From contig JBGANR010000014.1 of NCBI GenBank assembly GCA_044222225.1, positions 75,727 through 139,726 of the forward strand: a DNA stretch of 64,000 nt, written 5' to 3'. Positions 26,001 through 32,371 of the stretch are shown piece by piece. Position 1 is the first letter of the stretch. Each line of letters starts with the position of its first letter. Made by a program: the position numbers and the translations under genes. The notes below the pieces were generated by a model. The model saw only the letters and a program-made list of their open reading frames with translations, was not told the DNA's origin and made no database searches. Origin of the DNA: JBGANR01 sp044222225. Its GTDB lineage: Bacteria; Actinomycetota; Actinomycetes; Mycobacteriales; Mycobacteriaceae.

Positions 26001-26675
26001 GGCCTCCGACTCCCGCAGTGCCGTCACACCGGGCACCGACAGATGCGGTTCGTCCACCAGCACCAGCCGGTCCATCCCGGTTATCGCGGCGTGCATCGGC
26101 GCCATACGCCAGGACACCCCCACGCCGTGGAAAAGGGCCCGGGAGACGACCTGGGTCACGGTGGCCGTCACCAGCAAGGCACCCACCGGCCTCAACCAGG
26201 CGCGTGGGTCGGCCCGGCGGGGGCGGCGGCCGTGCAGCGACTCGGTCGCGACGATCAGCTCGAAGCCCCGCATCGGCGGAGGGATGAGCTGTGCCAACGC
26301 TTCACGCACCGGCCACAGGGTGTCGCCGCGCTGAGCCTGCTCCACCGCGTCGGCGGCGCGTTCCGCGGTCCGCGCGGCCTCGTCGACGACCACGCGCCGC
26401 TCGACGAGATGGAAGCAGCGTAGGGGAACCGTGCGACCCGCGGGTCCGTGCCGGTGCACGTCGAGCGCCAACGCATACAGGTGGACCAGCATCACCGACG
26501 TTTTGCCCAAACCCGTCGGTACGGTGATCGCGTCCGGCAGCCGCCCGTCGGCCACGTACCGTTCGACGGCGGCGGCCTGCCACGGCAATGGATCGAACCC
26601 CGACCCGTTGTCTTCCACCGTGACTGCCCTGAAGAACTCGGCAAAATCGGGGAAATAGTCCGCCATCCGGTTCAC
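23085..26675 (-). CDS. cas3: CRISPR helicase-nuclease Cas3 (type I-G-like, C-terminal HD) with an extra C-terminal domain
   Basis: 1196 residues from a GTG overlapping the csb2 stop by 4 nt, after GAGGAGG. Superfamily 2 helicase: PTGLGKT (53-59), DEPH box (208-211), motif VI QRAGRCNRRG (403-412). The HD nuclease is C-terminal, as in I-G Cas3: HAHDVGKAD (765-773), LAHHG (837-841), WADHRASR (882-889). It would unwind and degrade target DNA after recruitment by the Csb complex. Residues ~930-1196 exceed the normal Cas3 end: SSSPLAGTLGAVGLLALLRD followed by DPDALLRW is the pattern that opens Csb3/Csx17-type large subunits. No separate large-subunit gene is present, so this tail may supply it; that is inference. 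Type I-E Cas3-Cse1 fusions give a precedent. Confidence 0.95.
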   Translation of the reverse strand: MNRMADYFPDFAEFFRAVTVEDNGSGFDPLPWQAAAVERYVADGRLPDAITVPTGLGKTSVMLVHLYALALDVHRHGPAGRTVPLRCFHLVERRVVVDEAARTAERAADAVEQAQRGDTLWPVREALAQLIPPPMRGFELIVATESLHGRRPRRADPRAWLRPVGALLVTATVTQVVSRALFHGVGVSWRMAPMHAAITGMDRLVLVDEPHLSVPGVTALRESEAVQRAAPVSLGVRAGQTVTLGATIPEELLAAGDRLDIDAADRAHPVASRLLHAPRTLRFHTVTPATGAAAHTAVEKAMARGAAEAYRADRVRGDDAEAGDAGVLVFCNTVAATRRVADLLDKARTPVRVVHGRFREGDSWQVRIDRDAVTVATQTLEVGADLDGVHVITQCPSLAALVQRAGRCNRRGRLATAFVDVYAAGAVDPGTAAVYGEHAGRLRDTLAQLVPENGLDMSPTGLEMLVPALKAAADGPLDPPPPRTAVLSTQVAEYAAYTSERYTFPTAAFLYGPDTPREDDVRVAWRAEGLDLLNDIPVMKDETVAVPLEGLRDILRRADGMKVQDRGDGDTEATTVAVNRTGRRVSQDILAKVRVMGADNCWKTPADLTDITPGIAVVLAADLGGYTVTGGVDPADATVVPDISELVARHRGDGRWLLPQGDLARDLLDSLLDDPTGQPARRMAADALDISAGDEDPGLDVLLLAGDTRVGIIDRTRAPARVRPDKDDIVTLDDHSYQVGTWTAAAASVLPLPSAIADRLTAAGHAHDVGKADRRFQIRLGNLRFAGGGAAWAKSRRRYTAAYEARLLAQSGLPAEWRHEVLSADGIDDCLTRHIVLAHHGRARPLVFHEREVCTGHVDVFDTLTSMYGPWGLALLETVMRWADHRASRYPESFSGEAPAIPVTRTENLTITRNLTRFDAGAAGWIVTDLPGASSSPLAGTLGAVGLLALLRDREDGDPDALLRWNPTTGVPQIASRKPLPDLLRIVRPVQPWQSIDDHVRTALGVKDGIRVKYHKFVPTTEIDKRIALAHPGFSLLIHDTTANYLPKWEMRSVPYANNGKGFAAAFLPATAEVFLDPTAGFDKSGEVSGGGVDIAIDRYGKDPVRTDMLAWALDGYLALGWSPTVRGSHTASNSRLEMARPPFWVTPRQYRALMLSATATARVPHGVWRRARVADGINVWQPTTDGSDSNTTRTE

Positions 26676-28015
26676 GCTCGCCTCCTCGGGCGCGGCAGCA
26701 TCACGCCGCATCCCTTGTCCTTCTCGTCGCCGATGACGATCGGGCCCACCGGTGACGACAGACGGCCGACCGTGTCGAGGTTCGCCGGCTCGGCGGTGAC
26801 GAACCACAGACCGAACCGGGATTCTGCCGGTAGGGCCCTGGTCTGGAAGCGCAGCGTCGGATTACGCACCATTGCGGTCAGAGTCAGACCGCGAGTCGCC
26901 AGGGCGTGAGTCAGCTGAGCTCGTGCGATACGGGGATCCCGGTGGGCGGCTGCGGGGGTGGCGGACACCCACAGCGGTGCGGGTCCTTGCCAGGTCTGTG
27001 CCGCCCAGGAGCGCAGGCCGGCGACCGGCTCGAAATCGAGGACCTCGTCCGGCAGCGCGGCGAAGGCCGCATCCCGGTCCGCGGTGGTCGCTTCCGGGAT
27101 GCCGATGCCCCGGACCACACCGGCGCGAGACAGGTCCACCGCGGGGAAAGCGCGGGTGCGCAGCGATTCCGGGAAGGAGTTGACCAGCTCACGGAAGCGG
27201 TGGAAGGTCCCCGCCCTGGGCAGAGGGATCACCAGCAGCGCGTCCTCGCTCCCGCTCGGCTCCGCGCCGGCATGCTGGTGTGCGACGGTGGTCTTGCGGT
27301 AGCCGATCTCCGGAACGCGCCAGTCGCCGTGCAGCATCGTCGACGCCCCCGACTCCTCGACGGCCAGCAGGTGACGGGCGTCGAACCAGTCCACGGTGTT
27401 CTCGGTCCAGCCGCGGACGGTCGCGCCGCGGCGGGTGTCGTCCGAGACCCAGATCGTCAGCCTTCTGTCGTCAGGGCCGGTGTCTGCGGCGCGCACGCTG
27501 ATCGTGGCATGGTCGCTGGAGGCGCCGAAGAACGGCACCTGTTGCGCCGCCGCGTCGAGAGCGGCGACGGCCGAGTCCGGCAGATCGGTATCGACCAGGT
27601 AGAACAACAGGTCTCCGTCCGGGAGAAGCGAGACGGTGAAGGGCTTGGCCTCCATCGTGCGCACATCGAACGCACACTTCAGGTCGACGTACCGCTCCAT
27701 CTCCTTGGCGGAGACTCTCAGGGTCTCGGGGGCGTTTCGCCGGGCATACCAGGTCCGGTTTCTGGCGAGTTCGCGCGGCGCTTCGGGCGTATAGATCTTC
27801 GGCGCCGGTGCGGACGTCAGGCTCCTGATCGCGGCCCGTGCCTGGGCGCAGGCTCCGGAGGGCCGGTGCGGATCCGCGCCGTCGAGCGCGTGGGCGCCGC
27901 GCAGCAGGGCGCCGATCAGGCGAGCGGGGGACGGCGGCCATGCCGTGCGGGAGGCGTCCCCGGCGCGGCCACGGAAGGTGCGTCCGTGCAGGTGCACCGT
28001 GATCAGGACGGACAC
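26672..28015 (-). CDS. csb2: Csb2 (Cas5-Cas6-type RAMP protein of type I-G)
   Basis: 447 residues from a GTG at 28015, 2 nt after the csb1 stop, with GGAGGAG just upstream. The start SVLITVHLHGRTFRGRAGDA and SRTAWPPSPARLIGALLRGA is the GSU0054/Csb2 signature. In type I-G, Csb2 combines the Cas5 role (holding the crRNA 5' handle) with a Cas6-like domain that processes pre-crRNA. Here the C-terminal half (from LLVIPLPRAGTFHRFRELV) is shorter than I expect and ends GDEKDKGCGVMLPRPRRRA with a weak Gly-rich loop. Since a separate Cas6e is encoded, Csb2 may act mainly as Cas5. The stop overlaps the cas3 start (GTGA). Confidence 0.9.
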   Translation of the reverse strand: MSVLITVHLHGRTFRGRAGDASRTAWPPSPARLIGALLRGAHALDGADPHRPSGACAQARAAIRSLTSAPAPKIYTPEAPRELARNRTWYARRNAPETLRVSAKEMERYVDLKCAFDVRTMEAKPFTVSLLPDGDLLFYLVDTDLPDSAVAALDAAAQQVPFFGASSDHATISVRAADTGPDDRRLTIWVSDDTRRGATVRGWTENTVDWFDARHLLAVEESGASTMLHGDWRVPEIGYRKTTVAHQHAGAEPSGSEDALLVIPLPRAGTFHRFRELVNSFPESLRTRAFPAVDLSRAGVVRGIGIPEATTADRDAAFAALPDEVLDFEPVAGLRSWAAQTWQGPAPLWVSATPAAAHRDPRIARAQLTHALATRGLTLTAMVRNPTLRFQTRALPAESRFGLWFVTAEPANLDTVGRLSSPVGPIVIGDEKDKGCGVMLPRPRRRA

Positions 28016-28017
28016 GG

Positions 28018-29337
28018 CTATTTCTCCTCCGGCTTGTTGGTCGACCGCACCCGCGACGCGATCATGTCGACCATGGCCTCCGACAAGGTCAACCGGATCG
28101 GCTCGGCCTGCCCGAGACCGAGATCGTCGAGGTCCGAGAACGCTTGATCGAGCAGACCGCGGGCGGTGGCCACATCCATGTCCTGCCGCACGGCGTCGCC
28201 GGTCCGGGTGCGCAGCGTCCACAGCGGCGGATGTTCCGGGGACAGACTCAGATCGGCGCCGGAGCGGAGGAAGACGCCCTCGGCCGACACCGCGGCGGTC
28301 GCGTAGACGCCCATCGCCGCCACGCCGCGGATGATCGCCCGACGGGCCTTCTCGCCACTGCCGCTGCGGAGGCCGCGGAGGTGGTTCAGCGACAGGCCGG
28401 TGCGCCGCAGGATGAGTCCACACGCCACCGCTGAGGCGTCGGGACCGCCGTTGATCGGCACCTGCCCGAATCCGAAGACGCTGGGACGATGGCCGTCCGG
28501 CACCTTGTTTTTCGTGGGGTCCACGATGAGTCGGCCGAGTCCGTCGAGGTCGACGAAGGTCTCCCGGGGGGTGTCGCCGATCGCCGACCCCTTGACGTAG
28601 CCGGTGCGCACCAGATGCGCGTCGTAACCGATGACCTCGCTGGTCAGCGCGCGCGCCCACTTCGGCCGAAGCGGGCTGGTCGGGGTGGACAGCCAGTAGC
28701 CGCTCATCAGCGCGTTGGCCACGTTGCGCATCAGCCAGTCGGCGTCCCGGGTGGCGTCGGCGCCGACGATCCGGCGCTTGAGATCGCCGCCCTCCCAGAC
28801 CTGCTTCCCGGTGGACGGGTCTTCGGCATAGCGGATCGCCGCATCGCAGTGCCGGTGGCTCGCGGTCCAGGAGTCGACGGACACGCTGAGCAGCACAGAC
28901 CGCAGGGCCTCGCGCATGGTGTCAGAATCGGGGATCTTGGACAGGTCCAGGCCATCGACGTACTCGTCGACACGGGCCGCGTCCCACGGCTCGACGACGA
29001 TGCCGCCCCATCGGAACGTGCCATCGAGCTCCAGGTCCTTGAGGGCCTGCTCGAACGCGGCCGACTCGGCGCCGATCGAGTTCATCAGTACTGCCGCGCC
29101 GCGGCGCGGCTCCCCGGTCTCGGCGTTCCGGGCCACGTTGGACCACCCGGTGTGCGTGTATTCGGGAATCGTCATGTTCTCGCTGAAGGCGATCTTCTCG
29201 CTGAACCTCGCGTCAGGTGTCGGTCCGCCGAAGGTCGGTGGCGCGACAGGCGCGCCGTGTCCGGCGGCGGGGATGAGTTCGGTGGTGACGCCGATGGAGC
29301 TGAGGTCGTCGAAGTCGGCGGGGGTACGCAGGGTCAT
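28018..29337 (-). CDS. csb1: Csb1 (Cas7-type RAMP backbone protein of type I-G)
   Basis: 439 residues from an ATG at 29337, 29 bp after cas6e. The conserved blocks AAVLMNSIGAESAAFEQAL, VANALMSGYWLSTP, WARALTSEVIGYDA and GLSLNHLRGLR match the GSU0053/Csb1 family, the Cas7 subunit that polymerises along the crRNA spacer. It would form the backbone of the interference complex with Csb2. No close ribosome binding site is obvious (GAAAG only). The protein is complete. Finding Csb1 with a type I-E repeat and Cas6e is the mixed feature of this locus. Confidence 0.92.
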   Translation of the reverse strand: MTLRTPADFDDLSSIGVTTELIPAAGHGAPVAPPTFGGPTPDARFSEKIAFSENMTIPEYTHTGWSNVARNAETGEPRRGAAVLMNSIGAESAAFEQALKDLELDGTFRWGGIVVEPWDAARVDEYVDGLDLSKIPDSDTMREALRSVLLSVSVDSWTASHRHCDAAIRYAEDPSTGKQVWEGGDLKRRIVGADATRDADWLMRNVANALMSGYWLSTPTSPLRPKWARALTSEVIGYDAHLVRTGYVKGSAIGDTPRETFVDLDGLGRLIVDPTKNKVPDGHRPSVFGFGQVPINGGPDASAVACGLILRRTGLSLNHLRGLRSGSGEKARRAIIRGVAAMGVYATAAVSAEGVFLRSGADLSLSPEHPPLWTLRTRTGDAVRQDMDVATARGLLDQAFSDLDDLGLGQAEPIRLTLSEAMVDMIASRVRSTNKPEEK

Positions 29338-29366
29338 GGTGGGTGCTTTCAGGTAGAGGGACAGGG

Positions 29367-30005
29367 TCAGGCGCCGACGCGAATCAGCCCGCAACCGAAG
29401 CTCAGCCCGCGACCGACGCCGCGGGCCAAGGCGTCGGCAGCCGCTGCGGCGTCGACCACGGTGACGGAGGCGCGTAGGCGTGCAACGTTGAGCGCCCCGC
29501 CGCGGCGCTGCGGGCGCCACGACCGGGACGGGAGCTCCAGGCGATCGAGGACCTCGACCCGGAAACCTCGGGTGGCGAGGGACCTCTCGGCCCACATGGC
29601 TGCCTCCTCACGGGGCACTGCGCTGCGAGGTACGCGCGTCGGGATTCCCGCGGCGCGGATCTCTGCGTAGACCTCGGGATCGATGTGCACCGCGCGGCGG
29701 TGCACAGCCTCCAGGTCGACCGCGATGTTCACGCGGTCGCCGTCGGTCAGCCGCGGGAGGTCGGTGACGGTGTGGACGCGGGGGTCGGTGATCTCGGCCC
29801 GGGTGCTGATGATCAGCTCGCTGCTGCCGGGCTCGACCCGCCACATGGTCGACGTGCTCCCTCGTGGCGTGGTGGTGGCCAGGTCGTCTGCCAGCAGTGA
29901 CATGACAAACCGATGACCGCGGCCTCGGTCCACATCGATGGCGCGCGCGAAAACGGGCCCGATGTCCAGTCGGTGTATCCGGGGGGGAGGGGTGGGGAAG
30001 ACCAT
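29367..30005 (-). CDS. cas6e: Cas6e (CasE/Cse3) crRNA endoribonuclease
   Basis: 212 residues, first gene of the operon. It aligns by eye with E. coli CasE: RIHRLDIGPVFARA, then HRFVMSLLADD where CasE has its catalytic-His region (His31 here), RVPRSAVPREEAAMWAERSL matching VPLIKEAEQIAWLQRKL, and the Gly-rich end RGVGRGLSFGCGLIRV matching QGIGPAKSMGCGLLSL. Cas6e cuts type I-E repeats at the 3' base of the stem, leaving an 8-nt 5' handle. It fits the array's hairpin repeats. It belongs to I-E, unlike its operon partners. ATG at 30005 is the most upstream reasonable start. Confidence 0.92.
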   Translation of the reverse strand: MVFPTPPPRIHRLDIGPVFARAIDVDRGRGHRFVMSLLADDLATTTPRGSTSTMWRVEPGSSELIISTRAEITDPRVHTVTDLPRLTDGDRVNIAVDLEAVHRRAVHIDPEVYAEIRAAGIPTRVPRSAVPREEAAMWAERSLATRGFRVEVLDRLELPSRSWRPQRRGGALNVARLRASVTVVDAAAAADALARGVGRGLSFGCGLIRVGA

Positions 30006-30037
30006 GTGGCTAGTAGATCATCAACTAGCCACGTATA
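30006..30037 (-). promoter_or_regulatory. cas operon promoter region with inverted repeat and guide-match site
   Basis: GTGGCTAGT (30006-30014) and ACTAGCCAC (30024-30032) form a perfect 9-bp inverted repeat with a 9-nt centre, ending at the cas6e start codon. On the minus strand TATACG (30037-30032) could be a -10 element. The plus-strand sequence TAGCCACGTAT at 30026-30036 is identical to the first 11 nt of the pseudo-spacer at 30157 and is preceded by AAC. Either a repressor or a crRNA-like guide bound here would block the operon. Confidence 0.65.
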
Positions 30038-30129
30038 GAGAAAACAACACTCGGCGTGCACCGCTCCGCGCGCGATGTGGTGGCGTTTGGTTGCCCTGTG
30101 CGAGCTTGGTGCTTGCGCTAAAATGTGGC

Positions 30130-30213
30130 GTCGCTTCGCAACACGGAGGTGGGTCGTAGCCACGTATCGGGTGGTGGAAGCCGCTCATTCCTCGCGGATG
30201 CGGGGGTGTCCGG
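30130..30213 (+). ncRNA. CreR-like crRNA-like guide from a degenerate mini-CRISPR
   Basis: Two degenerate repeats flank a ~28-nt pseudo-spacer. Repeat 1 (30130-30156): stem CTTCG/CGGAG, loop CAACA, then the 8-nt handle GTGGGTCG (array: GTGGTCC plus one base). Repeat 2 (about 30185-30213): stem CCTCGC/GCGGGG, loop GGAT (array GAAT), then GTGTCCGG. Both are in crRNA orientation on the plus strand. TAAAAT at 30119-30124 is a good -10, placing the start near 30131, at repeat 1. The pseudo-spacer begins TAGCCACGTAT, identical to the cas promoter at 30026-30036. This matches known Cas-regulating RNAs (CreR/CreA), which guide the effector to repress cas or toxin promoters through short matches. Cas6e would process it. 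Transcription is not shown. Confidence 0.68.
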
Positions 30214-30284
30214 AGCGGCCAGCCCGTTCGTCCGATTCTCCGCTCTCGGTGTCGTGGACATCGCCGTGCCGGACCAGTTCTTCT

Positions 30285-30357
30285 CCCAAAAACTGTAAAA
30301 ATCCGAGGGTCCAGCCCCATATAGCGGCCGGACCCTCGGGTTTTTACAGTTTTTGGG
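30285..30357. terminator. Long hairpin, right copy of a structured element
   Basis: Arms 30285-30316 and 30326-30357 pair almost perfectly over 32 positions; the loop contains TATAGC. It begins 10 nt past the stop of the kinase gene on the minus strand and is rich in A/T at the base, giving a T run, so it should terminate well in both directions. It insulates the guide-RNA region from the kinase gene. It is homologous to 20778-20848, with compensating changes in the stem. Confidence 0.82.
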
Positions 30358-30367
30358 GACGCTGGCG

Positions 30368-31156
30368 TCAGAGATAGGCCCTGGCCAGCCGCAACGCCGC
30401 CCCGACGTAGCCGCCGCGGAACAGGTGGGCGTGCATGATGACGATGCCGAGCTGGTGGAGCTCGACGCGCTCGCGCCAGCCGTCCGCCAGCGGGGACTCC
30501 GCGTCGTAGCCGGTGTAGACGTCGTCGAGGTGCGGGAAGCCGAACACCGACAGCGTCGCCAGGTCGGTCTCGGCGTGGCCGCCGTGGGCCATCGGATCGA
30601 TGAGCGTCGCGCCCGTCACGTCGTAGAGCACGTTGCCCGCCCACATGTCGCCGTGGACGCGCGCCACCTCGTGGCCAGCGTCGCGGACGAGTCGCGGTTG
30701 CGGAGCGTCGAGGTCGCCGGCGACGAGCGCGTCCGCGAGCCGGGCGAAGACGCCGCCGCCGGCCGCGTCGACGACGCCGTCGTCGCGGAGCCGTCGGGCG
30801 AACGACTCGATGCGATGCTCGGCACAGAACGCGCCCCACGTGCCGGCGGCCTGTTGCTCGTCGAGGACTAGCGGGGTGCGCGAGTTGCCGACCCAGGCCG
30901 GCCCTGGCCAGCCGTCGGGCGGACAACCCCACCACGGTGCCCCGGCGGCGTGCGTATGGGCGAGTGCGCGGCCGAAGGCGCGAGCCCGGGCGCGGCTGGG
31001 CGCGGCCTCGTCGACGTACTCGATCTCGAGCCGCCGCGCGTCGACGCCGACGACGCGGGCCACCCGGGCGCCGCCGGCCGGCTCGGCCTCGGCGAGCCAG
31101 CGGAGTCCGGCGGCCTCACCGAGCGGGTCGGGACCGGATTTGACGAACGTTCTCAT
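30368..31156 (-). CDS. Fructosamine-kinase / aminoglycoside-phosphotransferase-like protein
   Basis: 262 residues. The catalytic block RVHGDMWAGNVLYD (HGDxWxGN) and the metal-binding LIDPMAHGGHAETDLATLSVFG are typical of fructosamine-3-kinase-like proteins, which phosphorylate sugar-amine adducts on proteins and start their removal. GIVIMHAHLFRGGYVGAALR is the C-terminal helix. The ATG at 31156 has no clear ribosome binding site; a GTG one codon upstream is possible. Its last 25 codons and its terminator hairpin are duplicated at 20778-20927, so this gene marks the right edge of the CRISPR-Cas island. Real substrate unknown. Confidence 0.9.
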   Translation of the reverse strand: MRTFVKSGPDPLGEAAGLRWLAEAEPAGGARVARVVGVDARRLEIEYVDEAAPSRARARAFGRALAHTHAAGAPWWGCPPDGWPGPAWVGNSRTPLVLDEQQAAGTWGAFCAEHRIESFARRLRDDGVVDAAGGGVFARLADALVAGDLDAPQPRLVRDAGHEVARVHGDMWAGNVLYDVTGATLIDPMAHGGHAETDLATLSVFGFPHLDDVYTGYDAESPLADGWRERVELHQLGIVIMHAHLFRGGYVGAALRLARAYL

Positions 31157-31296
31157 CACATCACCATGGCATCGGTCGGGCCTGCCTCCCAGGATGTCCG
31201 GCTGAGCGACCCGCCATGACGATAATCTCCTCGGCGGCCCGCTCAGACGGACATCTGGGGAGCTGTTTGCGGCGACCCGGCGACGGCTCGGCCGCG

Positions 31297-32160
31297 CTAC
31301 CGGACGAACCTCTCGATGAAGGCGAGGGCTTCGTCGGCGACGGTGCGCCAGCCGGAGTCGATGGTCAGCGAATGGCCGCGGCCGGGGATCGTCACCAGCT
31401 CGGTGACGCCGGGGTTCTTCGACTGGATCTTGTGGCTCGCGTTGGTGATCGCCGGCGGCACCGTGTGGTCCTTCTCGCCGCCGATGATGAGCAGCGGTCC
31501 GCGGGCGGGGTTCTTCGAGTCCACGCGCGTCTCGCCGCCGAACGGATTGACGTTGGCGAACGCCGCCTGAAAGAGCGGGACGCCGGCGGCCGGCACGTGG
31601 AACGTCTCGTAGAGGCGGCGGCCTTCCTCTTCGTCGAGGTTGTTGACCCAGCCGTACCGGAACTGCTCCCAGGTGAGCGAGACGCCGCGGCCGGCGTTGG
31701 CGGGATTCGCGAGCACCGGCGCGGCGGATCTCAGCGAGGAGACCGGCAGCGGCAGTACTCCCTTGAAGGGGGCGTTGTCGATCGCGACGGTGGCTGCCGC
31801 GACTCCCTCGCCGGCGATCTTCTGCGCGATCAGCCCGCCGAACGAATGGCCGACGACGGCCGGCGTGCGATTCAGTACGCGGATGGCGTCGAGGTAGTGG
31901 TCGGTGACCTGCTGCACCATCTTGCGGGCGAAGACCTCGGGGTGCTCGCGGGCCTCGGCGACGGTGGCGGGATCGTCCGGCCACCCCGGTGCGAGGGTGG
32001 CGAAGCCGTGCTCCTCGAAGAGGTCTCGCCACGGCCGCCAACTGCTGGAGAGCAGCCACAACCCGTGGACGAAGACGACCGGCGTCTTGCCGGTGTCGTT
32101 GGCCCGTTCGATCTCCTCACGTTCCCATCCCGCCAATGTGGATGCGGCCGCCTCGCTCAT
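31297..32160 (-). CDS. Alpha/beta hydrolase
   Basis: 287 residues with a complete fold signature: oxyanion-hole FVHGLWLLSSSW, nucleophile elbow GHSFGG (Ser106), acid in GGEKDHTVP (Asp231) and base in GRGHSL (His263). It resembles small non-heme esterase/lipase-like hydrolases. No signal peptide, so cytoplasmic. The substrate cannot be predicted. It is divergent from an AraC regulator; the shared 211-bp region contains the 12-bp palindrome GGATACGTATCC (32309-32320), a candidate operator for that regulator. A 140-bp gap separates it from the kinase gene, with nothing recognisable in it. Confidence 0.92.
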   Translation of the reverse strand: MSEAAASTLAGWEREEIERANDTGKTPVVFVHGLWLLSSSWRPWRDLFEEHGFATLAPGWPDDPATVAEAREHPEVFARKMVQQVTDHYLDAIRVLNRTPAVVGHSFGGLIAQKIAGEGVAAATVAIDNAPFKGVLPLPVSSLRSAAPVLANPANAGRGVSLTWEQFRYGWVNNLDEEEGRRLYETFHVPAAGVPLFQAAFANVNPFGGETRVDSKNPARGPLLIIGGEKDHTVPPAITNASHKIQSKNPGVTELVTIPGRGHSLTIDSGWRTVADEALAFIERFVR

Positions 32161-32371
32161 CGATGGTCCTTTCGGCAGGTCCGCGCGGTCTCGCGTTGCG
32201 AGACCCGTGACCGCGGACGACGATGTTCATCGCCAAACCTAAGGCGAGACCGGCACCATTCGGTTTGCAGTTCCGCCGCCGTTCTTGCCGGATCGACCTG
32301 GGATCACCGGATACGTATCCCGCCGCACCGGTCGGATGACGCCGACCCGTCTCGAACACGATGGAGGACGG

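Noticed and set aside
30037..30118. Possible CreT-type toxin RNA between the guide candidate and the cas promoter
   Set aside because: I saw no short frame with a good ribosome binding site and runs of rare arginine codons; the 11-nt match points to the cas promoter, so CreR is the simpler reading.
29938..30159. A 73-residue plus-strand frame crossing the cas promoter and ending in the pseudo-spacer
   Set aside because: No ribosome binding site or family; the nucleotide-level evidence for promoter, hairpins and guide explains the conservation-like features better.
20943..30285. cas1, cas2, cas4, csx17, cse1 or cse2 inside the island
   Set aside because: All substantial frames were read; none shows these families. 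They may exist elsewhere in the genome.
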